A stretch of 64,000 nucleotides of DNA, taken from NCBI RefSeq assembly GCF_009720625.1, contig NZ_CP046266.1, positions 5,437,501 to 5,501,500 on the forward strand. The letters run 5' to 3'. The position numbers and the translations under genes are program-made. The notes under the pieces are model-generated. The model ran no database searches. It saw only the letters and a list, made by a program, of their open reading frames with translations, and was not told where the DNA came from. How positions within the stretch are numbered: the stretch's first letter is position 1; each line of letters begins with the position of its first letter. Below, in pieces: positions 57,039 to 64,000 of the stretch. The stretch is from Metabacillus sediminilitoris (GTDB lineage Bacteria; Bacillota; Bacilli; Bacillales; Bacillaceae).

Positions 57039-58091
57039 TTACTGTGCAAGTTCACGATTCCAACGATCGATCCATGCTTTAGAGTTTTTATTTACGAACT
57101 CCATGTCTAAAGGAATTAAACTCTTAACAACCACATCGCCATAAGTTAATCCTTTTGCTTCTTCATCAGTGAGCTTTACTTCCGTATTTACTGGCGAATC
57201 AATTTTTCCTTTTGCTGATTTTTCTTGAACTTCAGTACTTAGCATATAATTGATAAACTCTTCAGCTACCTCTTTTTGGTCAGTACCTTTTACTACATTT
57301 ACAGTATTCATTACTGCATAACCGCCTTCTTCAGGGGAGACAAACTTAGCATTTGGAACTGCTTCTTGTATATCAGCAAAGTACATTTCCATGATCGGAC
57401 CTGCAACGATTTCTCCTTGTGCAAACATATTCACAAACTCAGATGTTTGGTTATATTCTTTCACCACATTAGGCATTATCTTTTTCATTTGAGAAAAAGC
57501 ATTGTCTTCATTAAATTCTTCACTTCCGCTAACCTTTGATGCAGCGTTTAAAAACATTGGACCTGAAGTTGAAGTGATTCCAGGAATCGTAATTGAATCC
57601 TTTAAATCCTCATTCCAAAGATCTTTCCAAGAGTTGATTGGTTGTTTTACTTCATCCGGATTATAAGCAATTCCAAATTGAGCAATCGTATAAGCTGGAC
57701 CATACTCTTCACCTAGTGGAGCTTTTGCCACATCGTAAACTTTGTCAACGTTCGTAAGCTTACTGCGGTCAATCTTTTCAAATAAATCTTCATCAATACC
57801 TTGTTGAGCATAGTAATCAGATAAGAACATGACATCAACATCTGCAGTACCTTGACGTACTTTGTTTAATCGGTCTGCATTATTCCCAATATCTAAAACG
57901 ATTTTTACATTATGTTTCTCTTCAAATGGTTTATAAATTTCTTCACGGAAGAAGTCTTCAGCGAAACCCCATGTCGAGATCACTAATTCTTTTGGCTCCT
58001 TCTCTTTGTCAGCAGCATTTTCCTCTTGAGAAGAACATGCAGCTAATAGAAAAAAAGCTAAAACAGATAGAATATTAACTAATTTTTTCAT
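57039..58091 (-). CDS. Extracellular solute-binding lipoprotein, PotD type
   Basis: 350 residues: lipobox LAAC (Cys near 19), then a type II binding fold (ELVISTWGFAEDFFREEIYK, RQGTADVDVMFLSDYYAQQG, GIAYNPDEVKQPINSWKDLW). PotD relatives bind polyamines through acidic and aromatic residues; this one belongs to the family by fold but the ligand cannot be read out. GGAGG precedes ATG 58091. First gene of the operon, behind a terminator-like hairpin. Confidence 0.88.
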   Translation of the reverse strand: MKKLVNILSVLAFFLLAACSSQEENAADKEKEPKELVISTWGFAEDFFREEIYKPFEEKHNVKIVLDIGNNADRLNKVRQGTADVDVMFLSDYYAQQGIDEDLFEKIDRSKLTNVDKVYDVAKAPLGEEYGPAYTIAQFGIAYNPDEVKQPINSWKDLWNEDLKDSITIPGITSTSGPMFLNAASKVSGSEEFNEDNAFSQMKKIMPNVVKEYNQTSEFVNMFAQGEIVAGPIMEMYFADIQEAVPNAKFVSPEEGGYAVMNTVNVVKGTDQKEVAEEFINYMLSTEVQEKSAKGKIDSPVNTEVKLTDEEAKGLTYGDVVVKSLIPLDMEFVNKNSKAWIDRWNRELAQ

Positions 58092-58150
58092 TTTTATAAC
58101 CTCCAAATTTTATGATGATAGTATTTACCTATCTTTTTTAAAAAAATAAA

Positions 58151-58203
58151 AATAAAAAAAGACAATCTTAAATAGAATGAACATTCTACCCAAGATTGTC
58201 TTT
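58151..58203 (-). terminator. Strong hairpin ahead of the Pot-type operon
   Basis: AAAGACAATCTT (58158-58169) pairs with AAGATTGTCTTT (58192-58203) and an inner TAGAATG/CATTCTA stem stacks within; on the minus strand TTTTTTTATTTTT follows. It is 84 bp past the DUF2294 stop and about 60 bp before the binding-protein start, so it may end the upstream transcript or act as an attenuator. Confidence 0.88.
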
Positions 58204-58287
58204 ACTTTGTAAACAAAGATAAATTCAAATCATGTAGTTTATTGTGGCGTTCCACTTAGATAAATCCAAGTTGGAAATCCAATCGTT

Positions 58288-58641
58288 TTATTGTTCCTTT
58301 AAAACAACATTCGTAAATGCCAACTGTGTTGCAGCATCATAATCTCTTAGAACAGCTTCGATTTCCCAATCTGTCTGTTCATCAAGTTTTTGTCTTAATT
58401 TCTTCTTATAAAGAAGTGACATATGAAAGTCTACCTCTTGCTTTAAGGTTGGAACCTCCCCCTCTAAAGCAACAGAACGTGGCGCTCGTCGGTGTTTGGC
58501 TTGAAATGTAATCACATTCCGCTCAACGGTAACTTTCAGTAAGGTTGTACCAAAGCCGAATAACTCCTTTGATACATCATTGTACATGTGTGAAAGTAAT
58601 TTCTTCGTTTCATTCGAATCAATCGGAAACACTTGAATCAC
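58288..58641 (-). CDS. DUF2294 (YbcI-like) protein
   Basis: 117 residues with the DUF2294 pattern: an N-terminal helix (LLSHMYNDVSKELFGFG), a beta segment VERNVITFQAKHRRAPRS, and KKLRQKLDEQTDWEIEAVLRDYD. Function is unknown in the family. It is monocistronic in appearance, with about 300 bp free upstream in which I see nothing but the GPH terminator. Confidence 0.7.
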   Translation of the reverse strand: MIQVFPIDSNETKKLLSHMYNDVSKELFGFGTTLLKVTVERNVITFQAKHRRAPRSVALEGEVPTLKQEVDFHMSLLYKKKLRQKLDEQTDWEIEAVLRDYDAATQLAFTNVVLKEQ

Positions 58642-58888
58642 CTGCCAAAACCGTTGATAGTTGTATTATACATGGTTTTGAATCAATTTCAAGATAATAT
58701 ACGGATTTTAATGAAAAAATAGTGAATTTTTCACCTGAACCGATTCATTCATTCGTAATATCCGAACTTTCTCGATGACTTCTGTTTATTCAAACAATAG
58801 GATGTATTGAATATATTAAAAATAATCGAAAAATTCAAGAGGTATTTTATTCTTTTTAATTCATGGTAACATTCGCTTTCCTTCATTG

Positions 58889-58928
58889 CAAAAAGCAGAT
58901 AACTAATGCATATAGCTATCTGCTTTTT
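58889..58928 (-). terminator. Terminator of the GPH symporter gene
   Basis: AAAAAGCAGATA (58890-58901) pairs with TATCTGCTTTTT (58917-58928); flanking A and T runs make it usable in both directions. Confidence 0.88.
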
Positions 58929-58945
58929 TTCTTTCTTCTATTAGA

Positions 58946-60364
58946 TTAATTTTTATTTTGCCTTTTTTCAGCTAGATCTGTTGTAAGTTGGTTTAGACGT
59001 TGTTTTGTCAATGGATATAAGAATACTAAAATTAAGAAAATAACAATGTAGACAATTCCAGGCACTAGTGTTGCTAGTGTATAAATACCATCTAGAGTCC
59101 TTTGTGATTGGACCTCTTGAGTTGCATCATAGCCAACTGCTGCGATTGCAAATCCACCAATACCCCCAGCAATTGCTTGGCCAACTTTACGTGCAAATGA
59201 ATAGATAGAGTAAACGGTTCCATCTTCGCGTAAATCTGTTAAATATTCGTGATAATCGATAACATCTGTCACGAATGCCCAAACAACTGTGTTAAAGAAT
59301 GCAAATCCAAACATTCCAACAGCAACAAGTCCAATAAATAGATTTGTACTTAACCCTGGTAAGATGAATAATAGGATGTACATAATACCTGCAAGTAACA
59401 TACCTACTGCAGCTACTTCCTTTTTACCAAATTTAGTTACAAGTGGTTTTATTAATGGAATCGCAATAAATACTGTAACTGTTTGAATAATACCTACGAT
59501 ACTTAGTGCTGCTGTGTTACTAAAGTAATCTTTAAATAAATAGACGTTTACTGCACCTACAAGCATTGTACACATCATAAATAATAGTGATGCAATAAGA
59601 ATTGTCATTAGAGGTCTATTTTTCAAAAGACCTTTCATTGTTCTACTTGTTCCACCTTTTTGCTCAGTTTTAGGGCGTTCAGGCATAACAATACGTTCAG
59701 TTGAAAGTTTATAACAAGCCATATAACATGCAATCGAAAGAATACCAAAAATGATAGCAGCCATTAAGAATCCATCAGCATCTGCTTTATTATCTTTAAA
59801 GATAATAAGTGGCCCACCTGCACTAATGATTAAACTAGCTAACATCGCACCCATTGTTCTAAATGTAGAAAGTGTTGTACGTTCAACAGGATCATTCGTA
59901 ATAACCGAAGCCATTGAGCCGTAAGGAATATTTACTGTACTATATAAAGTTCCCCATAAAATATATGTGACAAAAGCATATGCTTCATAAAAACCATTTG
60001 ACATTCCTGGGATATGAACAAACATTAATACACCTGAAATGACTAGCGGAAATGACATTCTGAAAATCCAAGGTTTAAATTTCCCGTTTTTAGTTGGTTT
60101 TCTTGTATCAATAAAACGTCCCCATGTTACATCTGCTACAGCATCCCATAAACGCGCTACTAAAAAGAGAACCCCTACGAATGCTGCACTTACTCCATAT
60201 ATATCTGTATAATAAACCATTAAAAAGTTCGCAACTAAAATAAAGAAGAAATCGTTTCCAAAATCACCAAACATATAACCAAGCTTATCTCGCATACCAA
60301 ATTTTCTAACTTGTGTATTTGGTGTGATTGAATCTGTTACTTTTACATTTGCACCTTGCCCCAT
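58946..60364 (-). CDS. GPH-family sugar:cation symporter
   Basis: 472 residues with 12 membrane segments. GPH/MelB-type features: GYMFGDFGNDFFFILVANFL with YYTDIYG in TM1-2, LWDAVADVTWGRFIDTRK (the conserved D...G...D..R loop), and NIPYGSMASVI in TM4. Relatives carry glycosides and beta-xylosides. ATG 60364 follows GGAGGGG; the frame extends to 60388. It stands alone with no glycosidase next to it. A XylR-like inverted repeat (60498-60518) lies upstream. Confidence 0.85.
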   Translation of the reverse strand: MGQGANVKVTDSITPNTQVRKFGMRDKLGYMFGDFGNDFFFILVANFLMVYYTDIYGVSAAFVGVLFLVARLWDAVADVTWGRFIDTRKPTKNGKFKPWIFRMSFPLVISGVLMFVHIPGMSNGFYEAYAFVTYILWGTLYSTVNIPYGSMASVITNDPVERTTLSTFRTMGAMLASLIISAGGPLIIFKDNKADADGFLMAAIIFGILSIACYMACYKLSTERIVMPERPKTEQKGGTSRTMKGLLKNRPLMTILIASLLFMMCTMLVGAVNVYLFKDYFSNTAALSIVGIIQTVTVFIAIPLIKPLVTKFGKKEVAAVGMLLAGIMYILLFILPGLSTNLFIGLVAVGMFGFAFFNTVVWAFVTDVIDYHEYLTDLREDGTVYSIYSFARKVGQAIAGGIGGFAIAAVGYDATQEVQSQRTLDGIYTLATLVPGIVYIVIFLILVFLYPLTKQRLNQLTTDLAEKRQNKN

Positions 60365-60497
60365 AATGTTCCCCTCCATTACTTTCAAAGAGTCATGTAG
60401 AAAATGACTTTCCTTTTCCTATCTAAACGTTATTATTTGAAATCCCTTACATTGATATCCAAAAAAATTTCTATTACATCTCGAGATTGTTTAGTAG

Positions 60498-60518
60498 TTA
60501 GTTTGGTAAACAAATTAA
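60498..60518. promoter_or_regulatory. Inverted repeat upstream of the GPH symporter
   Basis: TTAGTTTG, 5 bp, CAAATTAA: arms match at 7 of 8 positions. The half-site TTAGTTTG resembles XylR/ROK operators of Bacillus, which have longer spacing. The remaining 60365-60660 stretch shows nothing else certain. Confidence 0.4.
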
Positions 60519-60637
60519 TTACTGTAAATGTAGAATATCACCGGCAATTCTTTTCGTCAATCATTTTTTGTAAGCGCACCTAAAAATTCGACAATATTTT
60601 TAAACACCTATGCTTATTTTTAAAGGTTTGTTTGAAT

Positions 60638-60689
60638 TAGACATATTTTTAGCATTCTGCTATAGTAATAGTTAGCAATGCTAACTATT
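60638..60689 (+). promoter_or_regulatory. Promoter and MarR-type operator of the second MarR-MFS pair
   Basis: TAGACA (60638-60643) and TATAGT (60661-60666) are 17 bp apart. A perfect 10-bp inverted repeat, AATAGTTAGC (60667-60676), AAT, GCTAACTATT (60680-60689), starts right after the -10 box and covers the transcript start. The ATG at 60678 lies inside this operator and has no ribosome site. Confidence 0.8.
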
Positions 60690-60707
60690 TTCCGAGGAGT
60701 GTTTCTC

Positions 60708-61136
60708 ATTAAAACGTTTCAGACATTTTTTCATCAATTTTTACGATTGTATCGTCCGTTTGAAAGTAAACTCAATCATCTTCTTAGTGAGCATCAGATC
60801 CAAAGAGCACAATGGACAGTTTTGTATTACTTAGCCAATTTTGGTTCGGCAACACTTGTAGAGCTTTCTGATTATCAAAGTGTAGAGAAACCTACAGTTA
60901 CTCGAATAATTAACCGTTTAGAAGAACTAGGGTATATTGAACAAGTCCCTAGCAAAGACAAACGTGAAAAAAGAATGCAGCTTACTGAACATGGACAAAA
61001 GGTTTATAAGGATGTCCGTGTAACGATAGACACATTTGAACAGGACATTTTAAAAGGAATATCAGAAGAAGAACAGCTTGAAGCAATCCGGATTATGAGA
61101 GAAATCCGCAACAATATAAAGAATGAGGGGATCTAA
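60708..61136 (+). CDS. MarR-family regulator, probable ATT start
   Basis: 142 residues from the codon at 60708. Winged helix: EKPTVTRIINRLEELGYI (recognition helix) and DKREKRMQLT (wing). The only in-frame ATG upstream, 60678, is in the operator palindrome and has no ribosome site. GAGGAG (60694-60699) stands 8 bases before an ATT codon; from there the conserved Trp in QRAQW is residue 36, exactly as in the MarR protein at 337-753. GTG 60699 overlaps the ribosome site and is unlikely. It is the first gene of a pair with an MFS transporter, one base apart. Confidence 0.85.
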   Translation: MKTFQTFFHQFLRLYRPFESKLNHLLSEHQIQRAQWTVLYYLANFGSATLVELSDYQSVEKPTVTRIINRLEELGYIEQVPSKDKREKRMQLTEHGQKVYKDVRVTIDTFEQDILKGISEEEQLEAIRIMREIRNNIKNEGI

Positions 61137-61137
61137 C

Positions 61138-62349
61138 GTGCAGCAAACACAACCAAAATTATGGACGAAAGATTTTATCATCGTTTCCTCCGTCAATTTT
61201 TTCTTAACGTTAATCTTTTATTTATTAATGGTCACGATCGCTGTTTATGCAGTTGATGAATATACAGCAACAACAAGTCAAGCAGGGCTTGTAACAGGAA
61301 TCTTTATTATTGGAACGTTAATTGGGCGCTTATTTATCGGCCGGATGATTGATACAATTGGGCGCAAAAGGATGCTTATCATTGGATTAATCTTTTTTAC
61401 TTTAACGACGCTTTTATATTTTGCCGATTTGGGTATTACCTTTCTGTTATTTACTCGTTTCTTACATGGTATTTCACTAGGTATAGCGAGTACAGCATCG
61501 GGAACGATTGTGGCACAGATTATTCCAGCTCAACGTAAAGGTGAAGGGATTGGTTACTTCAGTATGAGTACTACACTTGCCACTGCTTTTGGGCCATTCA
61601 TTGGTCTATTTATGAGCCAGCATACAAACTTTCAAATCATTTTCCTCTTTTGCCTTATTTTAGGTGTACTAAATTTAATAACTGGTTTCTTAGTAAAAGT
61701 CCCACCATTGGAACCAAGTACAACATCAACAAAATCTGAAGAAAAAACAATGAAGCTTTCCAGCTTTGTAGAACCAAAAGCATTGCCTATTGCTCTTATC
61801 ACATTAGTCATTTCTTTCTATTATTCCAGCGTTCTTTCATTTATCAATTTTTATGCGATGGAAGTCAACCTAGTGGAAGCAGCAAGTCTTTTCTTCATTG
61901 TATATTCAATAGCTGTTTTGATATCACGTCCATTTACAGGACGATTAATCGACCTAAAAGGTGCAAACTATGTGATGTACCCGGGGTTTTTCCTTTTAGG
62001 GGCTGGTTTGCTGCTGCTAAGTTCAGCGACAAACAGCCTTACATTACTTAGTGCAGGCGCTCTGATTGGTCTTGGCTTCGGTAATATGCAATCATGCTCA
62101 CAGGCAATTGCTGTGAAATTGACTCCTCCGCATCGCATGGGATTAGCAACATCCACCTTTTTTATCTTTCTTGATGCAGGGCTTGGATTTGGCCCTTATA
62201 TCCTTGGATTTATCATTCCATTAACTGGCTATAGCACACTATATGTCATATTAGGGATCCTTAGCATTGCAACTGTTATTCTTTACTTCTTCCTATATGG
62301 AAGAAAAGAACGCGAAGCAAAAGCTAATATGAAGACTAGTTCTATTTGA
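61138..62349 (+). CDS. MFS transporter, drug-efflux type
   Basis: 403 residues, 12 membrane segments, motif A GRMIDTIGRKR after TM2, QRKGEGIGYFSMSTTLATAFG before TM5, and GRLIDLKG opening the second half. It is of the same length and pattern as the protein at 773-1984. The GTG at 61138 follows GAGGGG at good spacing; the ATG at 61123 would overlap the MarR gene and lacks a site. Controlled, by inference, by the adjacent regulator. Confidence 0.88.
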   Translation: MQQTQPKLWTKDFIIVSSVNFFLTLIFYLLMVTIAVYAVDEYTATTSQAGLVTGIFIIGTLIGRLFIGRMIDTIGRKRMLIIGLIFFTLTTLLYFADLGITFLLFTRFLHGISLGIASTASGTIVAQIIPAQRKGEGIGYFSMSTTLATAFGPFIGLFMSQHTNFQIIFLFCLILGVLNLITGFLVKVPPLEPSTTSTKSEEKTMKLSSFVEPKALPIALITLVISFYYSSVLSFINFYAMEVNLVEAASLFFIVYSIAVLISRPFTGRLIDLKGANYVMYPGFFLLGAGLLLLSSATNSLTLLSAGALIGLGFGNMQSCSQAIAVKLTPPHRMGLATSTFFIFLDAGLGFGPYILGFIIPLTGYSTLYVILGILSIATVILYFFLYGRKEREAKANMKTSSI

Positions 62350-62350
62350 T

Positions 62351-62382
62351 AAAAAGGGATTTCTTGAATGAAATCCCTTTTT
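62351..62382 (+). terminator. Terminator of the second MarR-MFS operon
   Basis: Perfect 13-bp stem AAAAAGGGATTTC (62351-62363) with GAAATCCCTTTTT (62370-62382). Confidence 0.92.
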
Positions 62383-62388
62383 ACTTCT

Positions 62389-62694
62389 TCAACTTTTTTT
62401 CCATACTGATGCATATTTCTTTTTATACTTCAGATCTTCCTCTTTTTCGATTAAAACTAATGCTGCTTGCTTTATTTCCTCTTCCTTTAATTCATCAAAT
62501 AAGTTTCTAAGATCTTGTATGATATCAAACCGAATCAAGGTATAGTTTTTTTCATTAAGACAAGTGATAAAACGATCAACAAGACTTTTCATGACTAGCT
62601 TTTTTTGCTCTGTACCCGCTAAACCAATTCTCCAAATGGATTGCAAGCTATGTCTCGCTGTGACAAATTTTTTATCCTTTGTTACCTCCGTTTC
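62389..62694 (-). pseudogene. N-terminally truncated helical protein remnant
   Basis: The frame is open from a TGA at 62697-62695 to the stop at 62389 and reads as protein throughout (KKFVTARHSLQSIWRIGLAG, NYTLIRFDIIQDLRNLFDEL, DLKYKKKYASVWKKS), in HEAT-like helices. No ATG occurs before codon MKSLVDRF at about 62592, and no ribosome site fits either this ATG or the TTG at 62646. It looks like the 3' end of a longer gene whose front is lost. The family is not one I can name. Confidence 0.5.
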
Positions 62695-62732
62695 TCAGGA
62701 TCACTTACTCTTTCATTGTTACTAGATTCTAC

Positions 62733-63548
62733 TTATCTAGCATTAGGCCTTTTACCAACTGAAATATGCTGATTGATTTTCTCTATGAGCTTTGGCAGTT
62801 CACTCATTGATCGGATCGTAAAGTCTGCCCCATTTTGTCTAAATGAATTCTCTGTTTGTAAGATTGCTTTTTCTTGATCAGATTCTGATAGGGCATGAAA
62901 TTCATCTAAACTTAATCCCATTTCAGAGCTCCCAATGATGACACCAACAGCCCAAACTCCTGCGTTTACCCCCTCTTTTATATCTGAAGGAGTATCCCCT
63001 ACTTTCACTACCTTACATGAGGCTGATAAGCTTAGAGCTTCCATATTTCGGTAAATCATGTATGGATAAGGTCTTCCGAAAGAATTTGTATCATCAGCTG
63101 TAATATAATAATCTGGGCTGTAGCCTTTTTTCAACGCATTAGGAACGACGACATCCATCATCGTATTTGTGTATCCAGTTGTCGAACCAATCTTTAGCCC
63201 TTGTTTCCTCAAGGTTTCGACAGTCTCTATAACCTCTGGAATTGGATCTGTATACTCTGTTAATGATGCCAAAAGGGCAGGTTCAAATTCTGCATACAAA
63301 TTCTCCACATCTTGCTCATTAAACGATCTTCCGAATTTTTCTTCCCATAATGCTGATACCCTTGGCATGGAAAGCATTGCACGAATATGATCAATTTTCA
63401 GCAATCCCATTGGAGCTCTTGCTTCTTCCATTGTCACGTCAATCCCTGCTTTTTTAAAAATATCAATAAATACATTTACCGGTGCAAAGCATCCAAAATC
63501 AACTGTTGTTCCCGCCCAATCAAATATCACACCTTCAATTTTATTCAT
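62733..63548 (-). CDS. phnX: Phosphonoacetaldehyde hydrolase PhnX
   Basis: 271 residues of the HAD superfamily. Nucleophile motif VIFDWAGTTVD (Asp10), the Schiff-base lysine in MGLLKIDHI (Lys near 51), GSTTGYT (motif II) and KVGDTPSDIKEG (motif III) are all present. It splits phosphonoacetaldehyde to acetaldehyde and phosphate. The ATG overlaps the phnW stop by 4 bases, so the two steps of 2-aminoethylphosphonate use are coupled. GGAGTGGTG precedes it. Confidence 0.95.
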   Translation of the reverse strand: MNKIEGVIFDWAGTTVDFGCFAPVNVFIDIFKKAGIDVTMEEARAPMGLLKIDHIRAMLSMPRVSALWEEKFGRSFNEQDVENLYAEFEPALLASLTEYTDPIPEVIETVETLRKQGLKIGSTTGYTNTMMDVVVPNALKKGYSPDYYITADDTNSFGRPYPYMIYRNMEALSLSASCKVVKVGDTPSDIKEGVNAGVWAVGVIIGSSEMGLSLDEFHALSESDQEKAILQTENSFRQNGADFTIRSMSELPKLIEKINQHISVGKRPNAR

Positions 63549-64000
63549 TTTGTCACCACTCCTATATATTCTTCAATAATCGCACATAATTGTTGTATAT
63601 CTTGTTCATAGATTTCACCAATATTTCCGATTCGGAAAGTATCAACATCCGTCAGTTTACCTGGATAAATGACATAACCCCGCTCTTTGACGAATGTATA
63701 AAAGTCATCAAAGCTAAAATGATTATTTGGAAAAAGAAATGTTGTTATAATTGGCGATTGTTTTTCTGCAGAAATATACGGATGTATCCCTAATTTCCCA
63801 AGTCTTTCTCTTAAAAGACGATTATTGCTTTGATAGCGAGCAAACCTTGCTGATATCCCGCCTTCATCAACTAATTCATCAATTGCCTTGGAAAAGGCAG
63901 CCACTACATGTGTTGGTGAGGTATAGCGCCATTTTCCTTCCTTGTCCATTTCCTTCCATTGATCAAATAAATCTAGTGATAAGCTACGCGCATTTCCTTC
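63545..64000 (-). CDS. phnW: 2-aminoethylphosphonate:pyruvate transaminase PhnW, C-terminal part
   Basis: The frame runs to the window edge (152 codons visible), so the 5' end is missing. The visible part includes DLFDQWKEMDKEGKWRYTSP THVVAAF and the C-terminal domain ending IIEEYIGVVTK; the KWRYTSPTHV segment is characteristic of PhnW. It converts 2-aminoethylphosphonate and pyruvate to phosphonoacetaldehyde and alanine, feeding PhnX. Further phn genes may lie beyond the window. Confidence 0.93.
   Translation of the reverse strand, partial: EGNARSLSLDLFDQWKEMDKEGKWRYTSPTHVVAAFSKAIDELVDEGGISARFARYQSNNRLLRERLGKLGIHPYISAEKQSPIITTFLFPNNHFSFDDFYTFVKERGYVIYPGKLTDVDTFRIGNIGEIYEQDIQQLCAIIEEYIGVVTK

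Noticed and set aside
58108..58287. Purine riboswitch upstream of the purine operon
   Set aside because: The conserved TATA...joining segments and paired loops of the purine aptamer are not visible; only a terminator hairpin is.
1..64000. tRNA, rRNA or complete insertion sequences
   Set aside because: No cloverleaf with conserved tRNA arms, no rRNA sequence and no transposase frame was seen on either strand.

Overview
The window reads as chromosomal DNA of a low-GC, endospore-former-type Firmicute of the family Bacillaceae (Bacillus or a close relative). The basis is strong GGAGG-type ribosome sites with frequent TTG/GTG starts, and gene sets with B. subtilis counterparts: the treP-treA-treR operon, the sigY-yxlC-yxlD-yxlF-yxlG operon, the heterodimeric ABC exporter BmrC/BmrD (YheI/YheH), and a YukE/YueB-type (T7SSb) secretion locus. 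No rRNA, tRNA or CRISPR array was seen. The species cannot be fixed from the sequence alone.

Layout. 0-2 kb: tail of a nitrate/nitrite-type MFS transporter, then a MarR regulator with an MFS efflux pump behind a perfect 20-bp palindrome. 2-7 kb: a standalone uroporphyrinogen-III-synthase-like protein, purU, a split ThrE-type exporter and a SEC-C protein. 7-11.3 kb: trehalose PTS operon with two TreR boxes and a cre site. 11.4-14.4 kb: pepT, then a sortase-anchored surface protein wrecked by an internal deletion and frameshifts. 14.6-29.2 kb (minus strand): a complete type VII secretion locus, esxA-esaB-essB-essC-esaA-essA, followed by two small LXG partner proteins, an LXG toxin with an AHH nuclease tip, its DUF4274-type immunity protein, and an orphan toxin tip of the colicin E9 DNase type with an Im9-type immunity gene. 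29.8-33 kb: GIY-YIG protein, DUF2087 regulator, GNAT acetyltransferase, UMF1-type MFS transporter. 33-37.5 kb: bmrD-bmrC behind a leader with two short reading frames and two tandem terminators.

37.6-43.2 kb: a plasmid-type actin-like partition module (parM-parR plus an array of GTATAC/GTTTAC sites) has entered the chromosome next to dtpT. About 1.76 kb has been tandemly duplicated: one copy is intact, the other has a decayed parM, yet both keep their site array. 43.5-46.5 kb: sigY operon without yxlE but with a textbook TGAACG-N16-CGTC promoter. 46.5-51.1 kb: livKHMGF branched-chain amino acid importer with CodY-like boxes. 51.6-58.1 kb: an operon joining a Pot-type ABC importer to a nucleoside hydrolase and an adenine-deaminase-family amidohydrolase, probably a purine scavenging system. 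58.3-62.4 kb: DUF2294 protein, GPH sugar symporter, and a second MarR-MFS cassette whose regulator appears to start at an ATT codon. 62.4-64 kb: a truncated gene remnant, then phnX and the end of phnW (2-aminoethylphosphonate breakdown).

The most unusual parts are the duplicated chromosomal ParMRC module, the recombining T7SS toxin tips (including the E-colicin-type DNase), the Pot-type purine operon and the bmrCD leader.
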